A stretch of DNA of 64,000 bases from Chryseobacterium panacisoli (GTDB lineage: Bacteria; Bacteroidota; Bacteroidia; Flavobacteriales; Weeksellaceae): the NCBI RefSeq assembly GCF_008274625.1, contig NZ_VTRU01000001.1, positions 2,046,001 through 2,110,000 of the forward strand, read 5' to 3'. Shown piece by piece: positions 26,704 to 36,440 of this stretch. The position numbers and the translations under genes were made by a program. The notes below the pieces were generated by a model. The model had not been told where the DNA came from and searched no databases. It saw nothing but the letters and a program-made list of their open reading frames with translations. Positions within the stretch are counted from its first letter, which is position 1, and every line of letters begins with the position of its first letter.

Positions 26704-27990
26704 ATGCTTACATTTCTTGGTTTTTTAATGATTTTCATCTTCATGATTCTCATCATGAACAAAAAGATGACTCCGCTTACCGCTTTAGTACTTGTACCTG
26801 TCCTTATAGCAGTGGTGGCCGGATTCGGGCCTGATCTGGGGAAAATGATGAAAGAAGGAGTAAAAGAAATAGCACTTACGGGGGTTATGCTGATTTTTGC
26901 CATCCTGTATTTCAGCCTGATGATTGATACAGGACTTTTTGAACCTCTTGTCAATGTCATATTGAAGGCTGTAGGAGATAATCCTGTAAAAACAACCATC
27001 GGAACCGCCCTTCTTACCACTTTAGTTTCTTTAGACGGCGATGGCTCTTCCACTTATATTATTGTAGTGGCAGCATTACTCCCGCTTTATAAAAAACAGG
27101 GGATGAATCCACTGGTTCTAACCTGTATTATCATGCTCGCTGGTGGTATTATGAATATTTTACCATGGGGAGGACCTACCGCGAGAGTAATGAGTTCTCT
27201 TAAACTGGGGCATACAGAAATATTTGTTCCTATGATTCCTGTAATGGTGATCGGGCTGATCTGGGTATTTTTTGTTGCCTATATTTTAGGAGTCAGAGAG
27301 AAAAAAAGAATAAGCAAACATGGAAAATACACAAAATACAGCGGACAGGATATTGCCGGCGAGAATGATCCTGCATTAAGACGTCCCAAGCTTATTATTA
27401 TCAACCTTATCCTGACCATCATCCTTCTTTGCGTGATGATTCTTGATATTATTCCTTTGGGAATTGCCTTTATGATCGCCTTCTGTATAGCTTCTTTGAT
27501 TAATTACCCGAAGCTGAAAGACCAGCAGAAAATCATTTCAAAACATGCAGGAAATGCATTATCTGTAGCGGGAATGATCTTCGGAGCAGGAATTTTCACA
27601 GGAATCTTAAATGGCACAGGAATTATGAATGCTATGGGAAACAGTATTATCAGTATCGTTCCTAAAACCTGGGGTGGCTATCTGAATGTAATCACGGCCA
27701 TATTCAGTGTACCGCTTACTTTTTTCCTTACCAATGATGCCTATTATTTTGGAATATTACCTGTGATTACAGCAACGGGCAGCCACCTGAATATTCCTCC
27801 TGATATTTTGGGACGCGCCAGTCTTGTGGGGCAGGCTTCTCATTTATTAAGCCCTTTGGTTCCTTCCACTTATCTGCTGGTGTCACTGGCAGGTGTTGAA
27901 TTCTCCGATCATCTGAAATTCACCTTAAAATGGGCCATAGGATCATCAATTGTAATGTTGCTGAGTGCATTGGTTCTTGGTATTATATAA
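26704..27990 (+). CDS. CitMHS-family citrate/carboxylate transporter
   Basis: 428 residues with about eleven to twelve membrane segments. The N-terminus MLTFLGFLMIFIFMILIMNKKM, the GDGSSTYI loop (LVSLDGDGSSTYIIVVAALLP) and PWGGPTARV are characteristic of CitMHS transporters, which in Bacillus carry metal-citrate complexes with protons. Between DUF2490 and a dicarboxylate symporter, it points to a carboxylate uptake locus. The divergent LytS/LytTR pair is the likely regulator. Confidence 0.9.
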   Translation: MLTFLGFLMIFIFMILIMNKKMTPLTALVLVPVLIAVVAGFGPDLGKMMKEGVKEIALTGVMLIFAILYFSLMIDTGLFEPLVNVILKAVGDNPVKTTIGTALLTTLVSLDGDGSSTYIIVVAALLPLYKKQGMNPLVLTCIIMLAGGIMNILPWGGPTARVMSSLKLGHTEIFVPMIPVMVIGLIWVFFVAYILGVREKKRISKHGKYTKYSGQDIAGENDPALRRPKLIIINLILTIILLCVMILDIIPLGIAFMIAFCIASLINYPKLKDQQKIISKHAGNALSVAGMIFGAGIFTGILNGTGIMNAMGNSIISIVPKTWGGYLNVITAIFSVPLTFFLTNDAYYFGILPVITATGSHLNIPPDILGRASLVGQASHLLSPLVPSTYLLVSLAGVEFSDHLKFTLKWAIGSSIVMLLSALVLGII

Positions 27991-28034
27991 GATTATATCT
28001 TTGAATGTTGTAATCTTATCATATAAAAAAACGG

Positions 28035-29243
28035 ATGATGAAACTTAAGCAAAAAACATTTACAGACTCCTATTTAAGAAACCTTACCCTTTATGTTTTT
28101 ACAGCGATTATCTGTGGAGCATTAACAGGGTATTATTTTCCGGAAGTCAGTAAACATCTGGAAACGGTAAGCAGTTACTTTTTCATGCTTCTTGAGGTTT
28201 TGATTATTCCTGTTATTTTCATTGCAGTAACGTATGGAGTAAGCTATATTTTCAGTACTGAAAATGCGATTAAAATTGTAAGCCAGATGGTGATCTATTT
28301 CTTAATCATCACCTCCATCAGTATTTTATTGGGAATCGGCGCCGGACTTCTTTTAAAACCGGGAGCCGATACGGGTATTATTATTTCTTCTCACAAAGCA
28401 CTTCCCGAAAGGTTTTTAGCAAAGACTACAAATCCTTTACATATCAGCAATTATGTACTTTTTCTTTTAATATCAATATCTGCAGGAATACTGCTTGGTC
28501 TTTCAAAGAAAAAGGATAACATTCTTAAAGGTTTAGACGCGGGAAGAAATTTGTTTTTTAAGCTCATCAAGTATGTTTATATATTTCTTCCGGTGGTCAT
28601 TTTCTGTAATATCGCTTATGGAATTTCAGTCTACGGAATTAATACTTTATTGCCATTAAGTAAAATTGTTGCCACAGTATACCTTACCAGTGTATTTTTT
28701 ATTTTCGGAATATTAGGTGTTATAACAGCTTACTTTAAAATTAACCTTTGGGATTTTCTGATCAGCATCAAAGAAGAAATTATTCTGGTGATAGCCACCT
28801 CTTCTTCAAAGACAGCATTTCCGGTAATTTTTGACAAAATGGAATCACAGGGGTATGACCGGAAAATTCTTCGTCTCATTATTCCTCTCGGGTACAATTT
28901 TAATCTGGCGGGAGCCTGCATCTACCTTTCCATTTCATGTATTTTCCTTATCCAGTTTTATAATATTCAGCTTACTTTAAAAGATTATTTCTGGCTTTTT
29001 ATAACCATTTCAATTGCTTCAAAAACCGCTTCGGGAGTACCCGGATCAGGCTTCCTTGCCCTGATGTTTACTTTAAGCCGGTTTGGAAAAATCCCCACTA
29101 CAGATCTTGCCCTTTTATACAGTGTAGACCGCTTTATGAATGAAGCCCGATCTGTTACCAATTTCATAGGCATTACCGTTTCTGCTGCCATTATTTCAAA
29201 ACTTAACCAAAATACTATTTCTTTAAAAAATGATGTTTCCTGA
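28035..29243 (+). CDS. Dicarboxylate/amino acid:cation symporter (SDF/DAACS family)
   Basis: 402 residues. The family core is present: the serine-rich re-entrant loop VIATSSSKTAFPVIFDKM (usually TSSS[EA]T), then LGYNFNLAGACIYL where the family has PLGYSFNLDG or GATINMDG, and GVPGSGF. Family members import C4-dicarboxylates, glutamate or aspartate with Na+ or H+. The Asp of the second motif is replaced by Ala in NLAG, which may change cation or substrate selectivity. It overlaps the TerC gene by 14 bp. Confidence 0.9.
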   Translation: MMKLKQKTFTDSYLRNLTLYVFTAIICGALTGYYFPEVSKHLETVSSYFFMLLEVLIIPVIFIAVTYGVSYIFSTENAIKIVSQMVIYFLIITSISILLGIGAGLLLKPGADTGIIISSHKALPERFLAKTTNPLHISNYVLFLLISISAGILLGLSKKKDNILKGLDAGRNLFFKLIKYVYIFLPVVIFCNIAYGISVYGINTLLPLSKIVATVYLTSVFFIFGILGVITAYFKINLWDFLISIKEEIILVIATSSSKTAFPVIFDKMESQGYDRKILRLIIPLGYNFNLAGACIYLSISCIFLIQFYNIQLTLKDYFWLFITISIASKTASGVPGSGFLALMFTLSRFGKIPTTDLALLYSVDRFMNEARSVTNFIGITVSAAIISKLNQNTISLKNDVS

Positions 29244-30021
29244 TTTTACACAACTGTTAAATGACATATTACAAAATCCCGCAAAATCTCTGGCCATTAT
29301 TGGCAATCTCATCCTTATTGAAAGCCTTCTTTCCGTAGACAATGCTGCAGTATTGGCAACTATCGTCATGGATCTTCCGGAGCATCAAAGAAAGAGAGCT
29401 TTAAAATACGGCATCCTTGGAGCTTATGTATTTCGCGGATTAGCTCTTATTTTCGCATCTGTACTGATCTCCATTTGGTGGCTGAAACCACTGGGAGGAA
29501 TGTACCTGCTCTATATTTCTGTTGACTGGTTGATCAAAAAAATAAAAAACACAAATGATGAAGAAAATCAGGAGGAAACCCCTGACAAAGAATCCAGCTG
29601 GCTGTATAAAAATTCAATCGGGCTGCTGGGACAGTTCTGGGCAACCGTTGCTATTGTAGAAGTAATGGATCTGGCTTTTTCTATTGATAATGTCTTTGCC
29701 GCCGTAGCATTTTCAGATAATTTACTTTTAATTACCCTTGGGGTCTTTATAGGAATTTTAGCGATGAGATTTATTGCACAGTGGTTTGTCCGCCTGATGC
29801 AGATATTTCCTTTTCTGGAAACAGCAGCATTTATTGTGATTGCTGTTTTAGGAGTTAAATTAAGTTTGTCCTTATATGAGCACTTCTACCCTGCTACCGC
29901 TTTTGCTCGGTTTTTAGCCAGCCATACGATGGAAATTTTAGTATCCGCTATTACCGTTCTTTTGTTTGTCGTTCCTGTAGCCACCAGTTATCTTATTGGA
30001 TTTCCAGCCCGCAAAAAATAA
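29230..30021 (+). CDS. TerC-family integral membrane protein
   Basis: 263 residues with seven or so membrane segments. Two TerC half-motifs are visible: LILIESLLSVDNAAVLA near the N-terminus and VMDLAFSIDNVFAAVAFS in the second half, each with the membrane-buried Asp-Asn pair. TerC/Alx family proteins export or handle metal ions such as Mn2+. It overlaps the symporter gene by 14 bp, so it is translated from the same mRNA. Why a metal exporter travels with carboxylate importers is open; citrate-metal uptake is one possibility. Confidence 0.9.
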   Translation: MMFPDFTQLLNDILQNPAKSLAIIGNLILIESLLSVDNAAVLATIVMDLPEHQRKRALKYGILGAYVFRGLALIFASVLISIWWLKPLGGMYLLYISVDWLIKKIKNTNDEENQEETPDKESSWLYKNSIGLLGQFWATVAIVEVMDLAFSIDNVFAAVAFSDNLLLITLGVFIGILAMRFIAQWFVRLMQIFPFLETAAFIVIAVLGVKLSLSLYEHFYPATAFARFLASHTMEILVSAITVLLFVVPVATSYLIGFPARKK

Positions 30022-30059
30022 TTTTTCTGCCAAATTTTCACATTCGGAAACAAAAGTCT

Positions 30060-30088
30060 GCCATTTCATCCATCAGTGTCTCATGGCA
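30060..30088. promoter_or_regulatory. Inverted repeat upstream of groES
   Basis: TGCCA and TGGCA, 19 bp apart, in the 115-bp gap before groES; a second TCTGCCA lies at 30026-30032. No CIRCE element (TTAGCACTC/GAGTGCTAA) is present. The role as a heat-shock operator is only a guess. Confidence 0.25.
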
Positions 30089-30136
30089 TACATTTAGAGA
30101 ATTACTACGCAGAAATAATTAATAAATAAACATATT

Positions 30137-30415
30137 ATGTCAGTAAACTTTAAACCATTAGCAGACAGAGTTCTGGTAGAACCTATCGCTGCAGAAACTA
30201 AAACAGCTTCAGGTATCATTATCCCGGACACTGCAAAGGAAAAGCCGCAAGAAGGTACTGTAGTGGCAGTAGGTCCTGGTAAAAAAGATGAGCCAACAAC
30301 TGTTCAGGTAGGTGACAAAGTTCTTTATGGAAAATATTCAGGTGCTGAATTGAAGCTTGAAGGAAAAGACTATTTAATCGTAAGAGAAGCTGATTTATTA
30401 GGAATCATAGGTTAA
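30137..30415 (+). CDS. groES: Co-chaperonin GroES
   Basis: 92 residues, full length. The N-terminal [32 protein letters not shown] region, with the mobile loop around residues 18-34, and the C-terminal [12 protein letters not shown] are standard. It caps the GroEL cavity during folding. groEL follows after 94 bp. The spacer holds a 10-bp direct repeat CATTAATACA at 30469 and 30491, which may be regulatory or just AT-rich chance. Confidence 0.97.
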   Translation: MSVNFKPLADRVLVEPIAAETKTASGIIIPDTAKEKPQEGTVVAVGPGKKDEPTTVQVGDKVLYGKYSGAELKLEGKDYLIVREADLLGIIG

Positions 30416-30449
30416 TTTGTAAAAAGTAAAATGTATTCATGTAAAATGA

Positions 30450-32135
<1,686 letters not shown>

Positions 32136-32165
32136 TAGCACGTCGATAAGACAAATTTAATATAT

Positions 32166-32196
32166 AAACCGCTCTGCTTTTGTAGAGCGGTTTTTT
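32166..32196 (+). terminator. groEL terminator
   Basis: AAACCGCTCT / AGAGCGGTTT stem with 8-nt loop and six T. Variants of the same hairpin recur at 33406, 34483, 35808 and 36467. Confidence 0.92.
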
Positions 32197-32325
32197 ATTT
32201 TGTAGATAACTCCTTTGTTTATCATTTATTACTATTGCGTTTATCCAAAAACAACTAAAAATAAACCGCTGTTTAACAAGCAATTGTACAATACATATAT
32301 GAAATAAGCGCAATAATATATATGT

Positions 32326-33263
32326 GATATTTGCGCAATGCGTATATTTGGACGTTATCTGTAATTGCAAAACCAATATCTCGCAAAAAATAAATGACTT
32401 TATTAAATGTAATTTGGCCCGCTATTTATGTTAGTGAAGAAGTTCAAAAATTTTGGTATTTAATTTTCCTTACAATAATTATTGAAACCATAACTATTTA
32501 TGTATTTCTTAAAATTGGTTGGAAAAAATCTGTGCTAATATCAATAATCGGAAATTTAATTTCTGGATTTCTTGGAACTCTTGTGATGATGTTTGCAATG
32601 TTAATTTGGCATTTTGCAATTGATAGATTTCTTCCAAATGCAACTTTTGACAAATTTAACTGGATTGCAACTTATTTTTTGATGTGCTTGGGAAGTGTGT
32701 GTATTGAAACTTTCGCTATATCAAAAATTTTCAAATTCAGTTTTAAAAAATTATTTATTCCTCTTTTAATTGGAAATGCTTTAAGCTATTTATTTATAGT
32801 ATTTGCAGCAACAAAAGAAAACGATGTAAAACAAGCTAAACAAAAGCGTATTGAAAATATTTTTTATAAACCATTAAAAAATAATTATACCTTATTAAAC
32901 AAAAAAGATGTAATGTTTTACACTGCAAAAATTGAAATAGAATACGATGAAAATAATAAAATTTCAAATATCAGTTATCCATTGGAAATAATTTTTAAAT
33001 ATGATTATAGGGATTACTTTATAGATTTTCCGTTTGAACTTCGATTATCGACAGATGAAAATTCCAGCGAAATTGGAAACGGAAGAAAAATAATTTATCT
33101 TGACAAACTTTCTGATACTGTAAAAGTAGTCCTTGAACAAAAAAATCCCGATGAAAACATTGGTTGGACAAAACCAATAATTACTGACACACTTAAATTC
33201 GTTCGATCAAAAACCGAATAATGCAACTACAGATAACATTATATTGGCAAAATATGGGTTAAG
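32326..33263 (+). mobile_element. Candidate gene-cassette unit A (terminal inverted repeats, single gene)
   Basis: The left end GTTATCTGTAATTG (32354-32367) and right end CAACTACAGATAAC (33224-33237) are inverted repeats matching at 13 of 14 positions. Just outside the right end, 33235-33257 matches the right flank of unit B at 19 of 23 positions. The 32 bp at 32326-32357 match unit B's left flank at 26 of 32. The left flank includes a TATATTTG promoter motif. The unit ends where the second groEL tail begins (33264). No recombinase is encoded. Confidence 0.55.
32394..33221 (+). CDS. Membrane protein of unknown function (cargo of unit A)
   Basis: 275 residues, family not recognised. Four hydrophobic segments fill about residues 20-145 (LIFLTIIIETITIYVFL, ISIIGNLISGFLGTLVMMF, IATYFLMCLGSVCIETFAI, LFIPLLIGNALSYLFIVFA). 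They are followed by a charged, beta-rich soluble domain of about 125 residues. The base composition looks clearly more AT-rich than groEL. It fills a unit bounded by inverted repeats and has its own -7 motif (TATATTTG at 32343-32350), so it is probably imported DNA. A small membrane-anchored protein with a soluble tail fits immunity or stress roles, but nothing in the sequence shows which. Confidence 0.75.
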   Translation: MTLLNVIWPAIYVSEEVQKFWYLIFLTIIIETITIYVFLKIGWKKSVLISIIGNLISGFLGTLVMMFAMLIWHFAIDRFLPNATFDKFNWIATYFLMCLGSVCIETFAISKIFKFSFKKLFIPLLIGNALSYLFIVFAATKENDVKQAKQKRIENIFYKPLKNNYTLLNKKDVMFYTAKIEIEYDENNKISNISYPLEIIFKYDYRDYFIDFPFELRLSTDENSSEIGNGRKIIYLDKLSDTVKVVLEQKNPDENIGWTKPIITDTLKFVRSKTE

Positions 33264-33385
33264 GTTGCCCTTGAAAACGCAGCTTCTGTTTCCGGAATGC
33301 TTTTACAACCGAATGTGTAATCACTGAAGTGAAGAGCGCTGATCCAGCTATGCCAATGGGTGGTGGAATGCCAGGAATGATGTAA
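33264..33385 (+). pseudogene. groEL 3'-end duplicate 1 (122 bp, frameshifted)
   Basis: Matches the last 123 bp of groEL from GTTGCYCTTGAAAAC to the TAA. The final 42 bp before and including the stop are identical. One base is missing near 33301, which shifts the frame and creates a stop. It begins abruptly at the same groEL position as the copy at 35654. The stop codon is followed by CGGTCAGCGACCG, not by the native sequence. Confidence 0.9.
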
Positions 33386-33405
33386 CGGTCAGCGACCGAG
33401 GTAGA

Positions 33406-33432
33406 CGTTCTACTTTTTGTAGAGCGATTTTT
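33406..33432 (+). terminator. Duplicated groEL-type terminator 1
   Basis: CGTTCTAC / GTAGAGCG stem (one G-U) and a T-run, directly behind the groEL tail duplicate. Confidence 0.7.
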
Positions 33433-33527
33433 TGTGGAATGTGGTTTCCCGTATGGAAATCCTATTTTTATATTTTAACTTAGTAAAGAATATATTATAA
33501 ATTTTCATTTCTTTAAATGTTTAGCCT

Positions 33528-34151
33528 ATGAAGAGTAAACATATTTTACAAAATCTGAAGTTACTTAAAAAAGATATGGAAGACAAAGGCTGGGTTATTG
33601 AAGCCTTTACATTCAATTATAAAAACATAAATTATATAGTTCTTGTTAAGCTGTATATAGAAAATGAGAAAAGACCTGAATACGCACTTTTAAAACTTGA
33701 ATTTATAAAAGCAAATGACCCTGAGCATACTTTAGCCGTTCCTGCCAAATCAAATCAATTGATGATCTCCGCTCAAACATTAAGAGAATTTTTCAATATT
33801 AGTTTTTCAACAAATTTAGGAGATATTTTACAGCAGTTTTATCAGCATTTTTCCGGTTTTATTCCTACTCAGGTAAATCCAAATCATCCTGATAATATAA
33901 GGCGATTAATGGTTTCTTCACTGTCTAAAAGTGATAGTAAGGATCCTAATAAAATATATTGTTATACAGTAAAACGAAATCCAGATAATGAAAAAAGAAC
34001 ACCATTCAACGATAATAAAACTCAATTACTGAGACCCACTTTGTACGCAAAATTTAAAGAGGAGCCTATGATAAGCTTTTGCTATTCTTTTGATCAAAAA
34101 GATGAAAGAACTGATCAAGAAATACTTTTGAAGTTTAGCCAAAGAACATAA
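33528..34151 (+). CDS. DUF6037-like hypothetical protein
   Basis: 207 residues, soluble, no signal peptide. The N-terminus (LKLLKKDMEDKGWVIEAFTFNYKNINY) and the C-terminal block (LRPTLYAKFKEEPMISFCYSF) resemble the DUF6037 family, whose role is unknown. The resemblance is from memory and not tested. The gene is bounded by two groEL-type terminator modules (33406 and 34466), so it forms one cargo segment of the array. Confidence 0.75.
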   Translation: MKSKHILQNLKLLKKDMEDKGWVIEAFTFNYKNINYIVLVKLYIENEKRPEYALLKLEFIKANDPEHTLAVPAKSNQLMISAQTLREFFNISFSTNLGDILQQFYQHFSGFIPTQVNPNHPDNIRRLMVSSLSKSDSKDPNKIYCYTVKRNPDNEKRTPFNDNKTQLLRPTLYAKFKEEPMISFCYSFDQKDERTDQEILLKFSQRT

Positions 34152-34250
34152 TGGTTAAACAAGGATTCGCGCGACAGTGGTGATTTTTTTAAATATTCTA
34201 TTCTTAATAAAATTTCAACTGTTTCCGACGCAAAATACCTCCTTACCTCA

Positions 34251-34335
34251 TCATTTGAGGTTCTGAATATCTCGACTGAGGTTTTGGAACGTTGCTTTTA
34301 GGGTTCTGAAATACTCCTTTGAGGTCTTCAGGTGC
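34251..34335. repeat. Four degenerate ~21-bp tandem repeats
   Basis: GAGGTTCTGAA-type units start near 34257, 34278, 34299 and 34321 (periods 21, 21, 22). They are followed at 34390-34420 by a pair of CGGATGGGTTT units. They lie in the 500-bp non-coding stretch between the DUF6037-like gene and the GLPGLI gene; the rest of that stretch has no visible gene. Confidence 0.6.
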
Positions 34336-34465
34336 TATTGATAGGTTTACAACCCAAAATTTCCGGTTGGTGAACCCCAACGGATGGGTTTTATATAGCT
34401 TCGGATGGGTTTAGAACCACAAAAGAATATTCTGGAACCGGATAAGTAAGATTAAATGCACATGG

Positions 34466-34537
34466 TAAATTAATATACTAACTGTTCTACTTTGTGGAAT
34501 GGTTTTTTGTTTTATTATGGTTTTCCGTAAAGGAAAT
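34466..34537 (+). repeat. groEL-terminator module without the coding tail
   Basis: AAATTAATATACTAAC, a weakened hairpin (TGTTCTAC / GTGGAATGG), a T-run and TGGTTTTCCGTAAAGG line up with the downstream half of the module at 35793-35866. The groEL coding tail is missing here, so this is probably a decayed copy. Confidence 0.65.
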
Positions 34538-34591
34538 AGTATATTTAACAAATAGATAACCAAAACAACACTGTCGCAATTTTATACACTG

Positions 34592-35482
34592 CATATTGAC
34601 GCAATACGTAAATTTGGATGTTAGCAGGAATTTTAAACAAACACTCGTCACAAATGAAATTTATTATATTTTTTCTTGGAATTTCTACATTTTGCTTCTC
34701 GCAAAAATTCACTTTTATTTACGAAACAAAATACAGACTAAATTCAGAAAAACCAGATGATGTTAATTCCGATAATATGATTTTGGATTTAAAAAATAAT
34801 ACTTCAATTTTTAGAGATTCACAAGACAAAAAATCTGATTCAGTAAAGTTGAATAATGGAAACGGAAGGTATAAAATGGGTGTTGAAAACCAATTCTATA
34901 TCAAAAAGAATCTAAATCAAAAAAGAATTGAAAAAGTAATAACTTATTTGGGAACAGATTATCTTCTTCCCATTGAGGAAATATTAAATTGGAAAATAAC
35001 TTCCGAACAAAAAATGATTGGAAAATATAAATCTCAAAAAGCCGAAACAAATTATGGAGGGAGAAACTGGATTGCTTGGTTTACTACAGAATTACCTTTC
35101 AGCAATGGTCCATATGTTTTCAATGGTTTACCGGGGTTGATTGTTTCTATTCAAGATTCAAACAATGAATATTCATTTAATTTGATAGAAGTCAAAAAAG
35201 GCGGGAATATTTTTGACGCAGGTACAAAACCAATAAAAATTGATTGGGAGAAATATGAAACACTTGCAAAATCATTTTTTAATGATCCTTATGATATAAA
35301 TACAAAAGTGGCAATGGGAAAAACAGTTACATTTACCAGCCCGAATGGTATTGTAATGGATATTTCAGTAAAGACTAAAGAAATGCAAAAAAATATTTTA
35401 CAAGAAAATAATCCTATTGAATTAAATCACAAAATAAACTACAAATAAAAACTTCCTCCAACATTGTATTAGTAAAATGTGG
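34592..35482 (+). mobile_element. Candidate gene-cassette unit B (GLPGLI cargo)
   Basis: The left flank 34592-34623 matches unit A at 26 of 32 positions, and the right flank 35460-35482 matches at 19 of 23. The inner ends GTTAGCAGGAATTTT (34620-34634) and AAAACTTCCTCCAAC (35448-35462) are imperfect inverted repeats of each other, with one short gap on each side. As in unit A, a TAAATTTG promoter motif (34609-34616) lies in the left flank and the single gene fills the interior. Confidence 0.5.
34654..35448 (+). CDS. GLPGLI-family secreted protein
   Basis: 264 residues from the chosen ATG, with a signal peptide (MKFIIFFLGISTFCFS). It carries the name-giving block NGLPGLIVSIQDSNNEYSF, followed by the usual DP-rich and C-terminal region. 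GLPGLI proteins are secreted Bacteroidetes proteins of unknown role. A longer ORF starts at 34618, but that ATG overlaps the TAAATTTG promoter region and adds 12 residues before the signal peptide. The gene is the cargo of unit B. Confidence 0.85.
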   Translation: MKFIIFFLGISTFCFSQKFTFIYETKYRLNSEKPDDVNSDNMILDLKNNTSIFRDSQDKKSDSVKLNNGNGRYKMGVENQFYIKKNLNQKRIEKVITYLGTDYLLPIEEILNWKITSEQKMIGKYKSQKAETNYGGRNWIAWFTTELPFSNGPYVFNGLPGLIVSIQDSNNEYSFNLIEVKKGGNIFDAGTKPIKIDWEKYETLAKSFFNDPYDINTKVAMGKTVTFTSPNGIVMDISVKTKEMQKNILQENNPIELNHKINYK

Positions 35483-35526
35483 AAAAAAATGCAAAATAGA
35501 ATAAAAAAGACAAATCCCAGCTCTTG

Positions 35527-35643
35527 CTAGGATTTTTTCTTTACTTCTATTTCTTTTACAAATTCGTATTTCTCTTCCAAAATCGGCTGTTCTGGCCAGA
35601 AGTCTTTTGGAGAGCATCCCAAAGCTTTTGATACTAACTGTGT
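35527..35643 (-). pseudogene. Remnant of the C-terminus of an XRE-type regulator
   Basis: The minus strand keeps about 38 codons ending in TAG: TQLVSKALGCSPKDFWPEQ, then PILEEKYEFVKEIEVKKKS. The first part looks like the end of a helix-turn-helix XRE domain. The reading frame is cut by a stop at about 35645, a few bases before the groEL tail duplicate begins. It appears to be a gene truncated by the insertion that placed that duplicate. Confidence 0.4.
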
Positions 35644-35653
35644 AAGTTAAAAA

Positions 35654-35777
35654 GTTGCCCTTGAAAATGCAGATTCCGTATCAAGAATGCTTCTTACTAC
35701 TGAATGTGTTATCACTGAAGTAAAGAGCGCTGAACCAGCTATGTCAATGGGTGGGTGGAATGCCAGGAATGATGTAA
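35654..35777 (+). pseudogene. groEL 3'-end duplicate 2 (124 bp, frameshifted)
   Basis: Starts at the same groEL base as the duplicate at 33264 (GTTGCCCTTGAAAA) and runs to the TAA. It has several substitutions and one extra G in GGTGGGTGG, which shifts the frame. The stop is followed by CGGTCAGCGACCGAG, as at 33386. Confidence 0.9.
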
Positions 35778-35807
35778 CGGTCAGCGACCGAGGCAAATTA
35801 ATATACT

Positions 35808-35838
35808 AACCGCTCTACTTTTTGTAGAGCGGTTTTTT
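35808..35838 (+). terminator. Duplicated groEL-type terminator 2
   Basis: AACCGCTCTAC / GTAGAGCGGTT with a 6-nt loop and T-run: the best preserved of the downstream copies. Confidence 0.85.
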
Positions 35839-35974
35839 GTTTGGATACGGTTTCCCGTAAGGAACAAATATTCCAATATGTTAACTTGCCATTCAAATTT
35901 GAATAGTAGAATAATGAAGTATAACAAATCTATTCAGATAATTAATCAATTTTCATAAATTAAAATAGCATTAA

Positions 35975-36340
35975 ATGACACACTCAGTATTGACGAAAGT
36001 TACTAACAAAATCTACAAGGGGCAAAAGTTTTATATGTATAAAAATACAGAACCTAAAATAACAACTCTGACAGAAGTAGAGGCAATAAAACTTAAGGAG
36101 TTACTTGACAAATACCCCAATATTTTTACAGAAACAGAAGTTATTCCTCGAAGTAAACAGGAAATAAAGTTACTACTACCTGAAGATTTTTTGGAACAAG
36201 ATGGACAACCACTAACTTTTGATTTTGGACATGTCGAAGAAGACTGTACGGATTTACTTGATCAATTAGAAGATAATTTTGACGATGCAATAATAGGGAT
36301 AGATAGAGAAGAAACGGTAAAACAAACGTTTAAAAATTAA
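35975..36340 (+). CDS. Small acidic hypothetical protein
   Basis: 121 residues, not recognised. No signal peptide or membrane segment. The C-terminal third is strongly acidic (FGHVEEDCTDLLDQLEDNFDDA). A start at Met22 (MYKNTEP) is possible. It is the single gene between groEL-tail copies at 35654 and 36416, so it is another cargo segment. Confidence 0.55.
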   Translation: MTHSVLTKVTNKIYKGQKFYMYKNTEPKITTLTEVEAIKLKELLDKYPNIFTETEVIPRSKQEIKLLLPEDFLEQDGQPLTFDFGHVEEDCTDLLDQLEDNFDDAIIGIDREETVKQTFKN

Positions 36341-36415
36341 AAACTTACTATAAATGCGAATTTATAGAATGATAGTTAATGTGACATCAAATTAACCACT
36401 TATCTAAGTTAATAA

Positions 36416-36440
36416 GGGTGGAATGCCAGGAATGATGTAA
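36416..36440 (+). pseudogene. groEL 3'-end duplicate 3 (25-bp stub)
   Basis: GGTGGAATGCCAGGAATGATGTAA, the exact last 24 bp of groEL plus one upstream G. It is followed by CGATCAGCGAACGAG, a variant of the sequence behind the other two duplicates. The shortest and probably oldest copy. Confidence 0.85.

Noticed and set aside
32326..35482. Classical integron gene-cassette array
   Set aside because: No integron integrase gene, and the putative core sites do not match RYYYAAC/GTTRRRY. Only a cassette-like layout is claimed.
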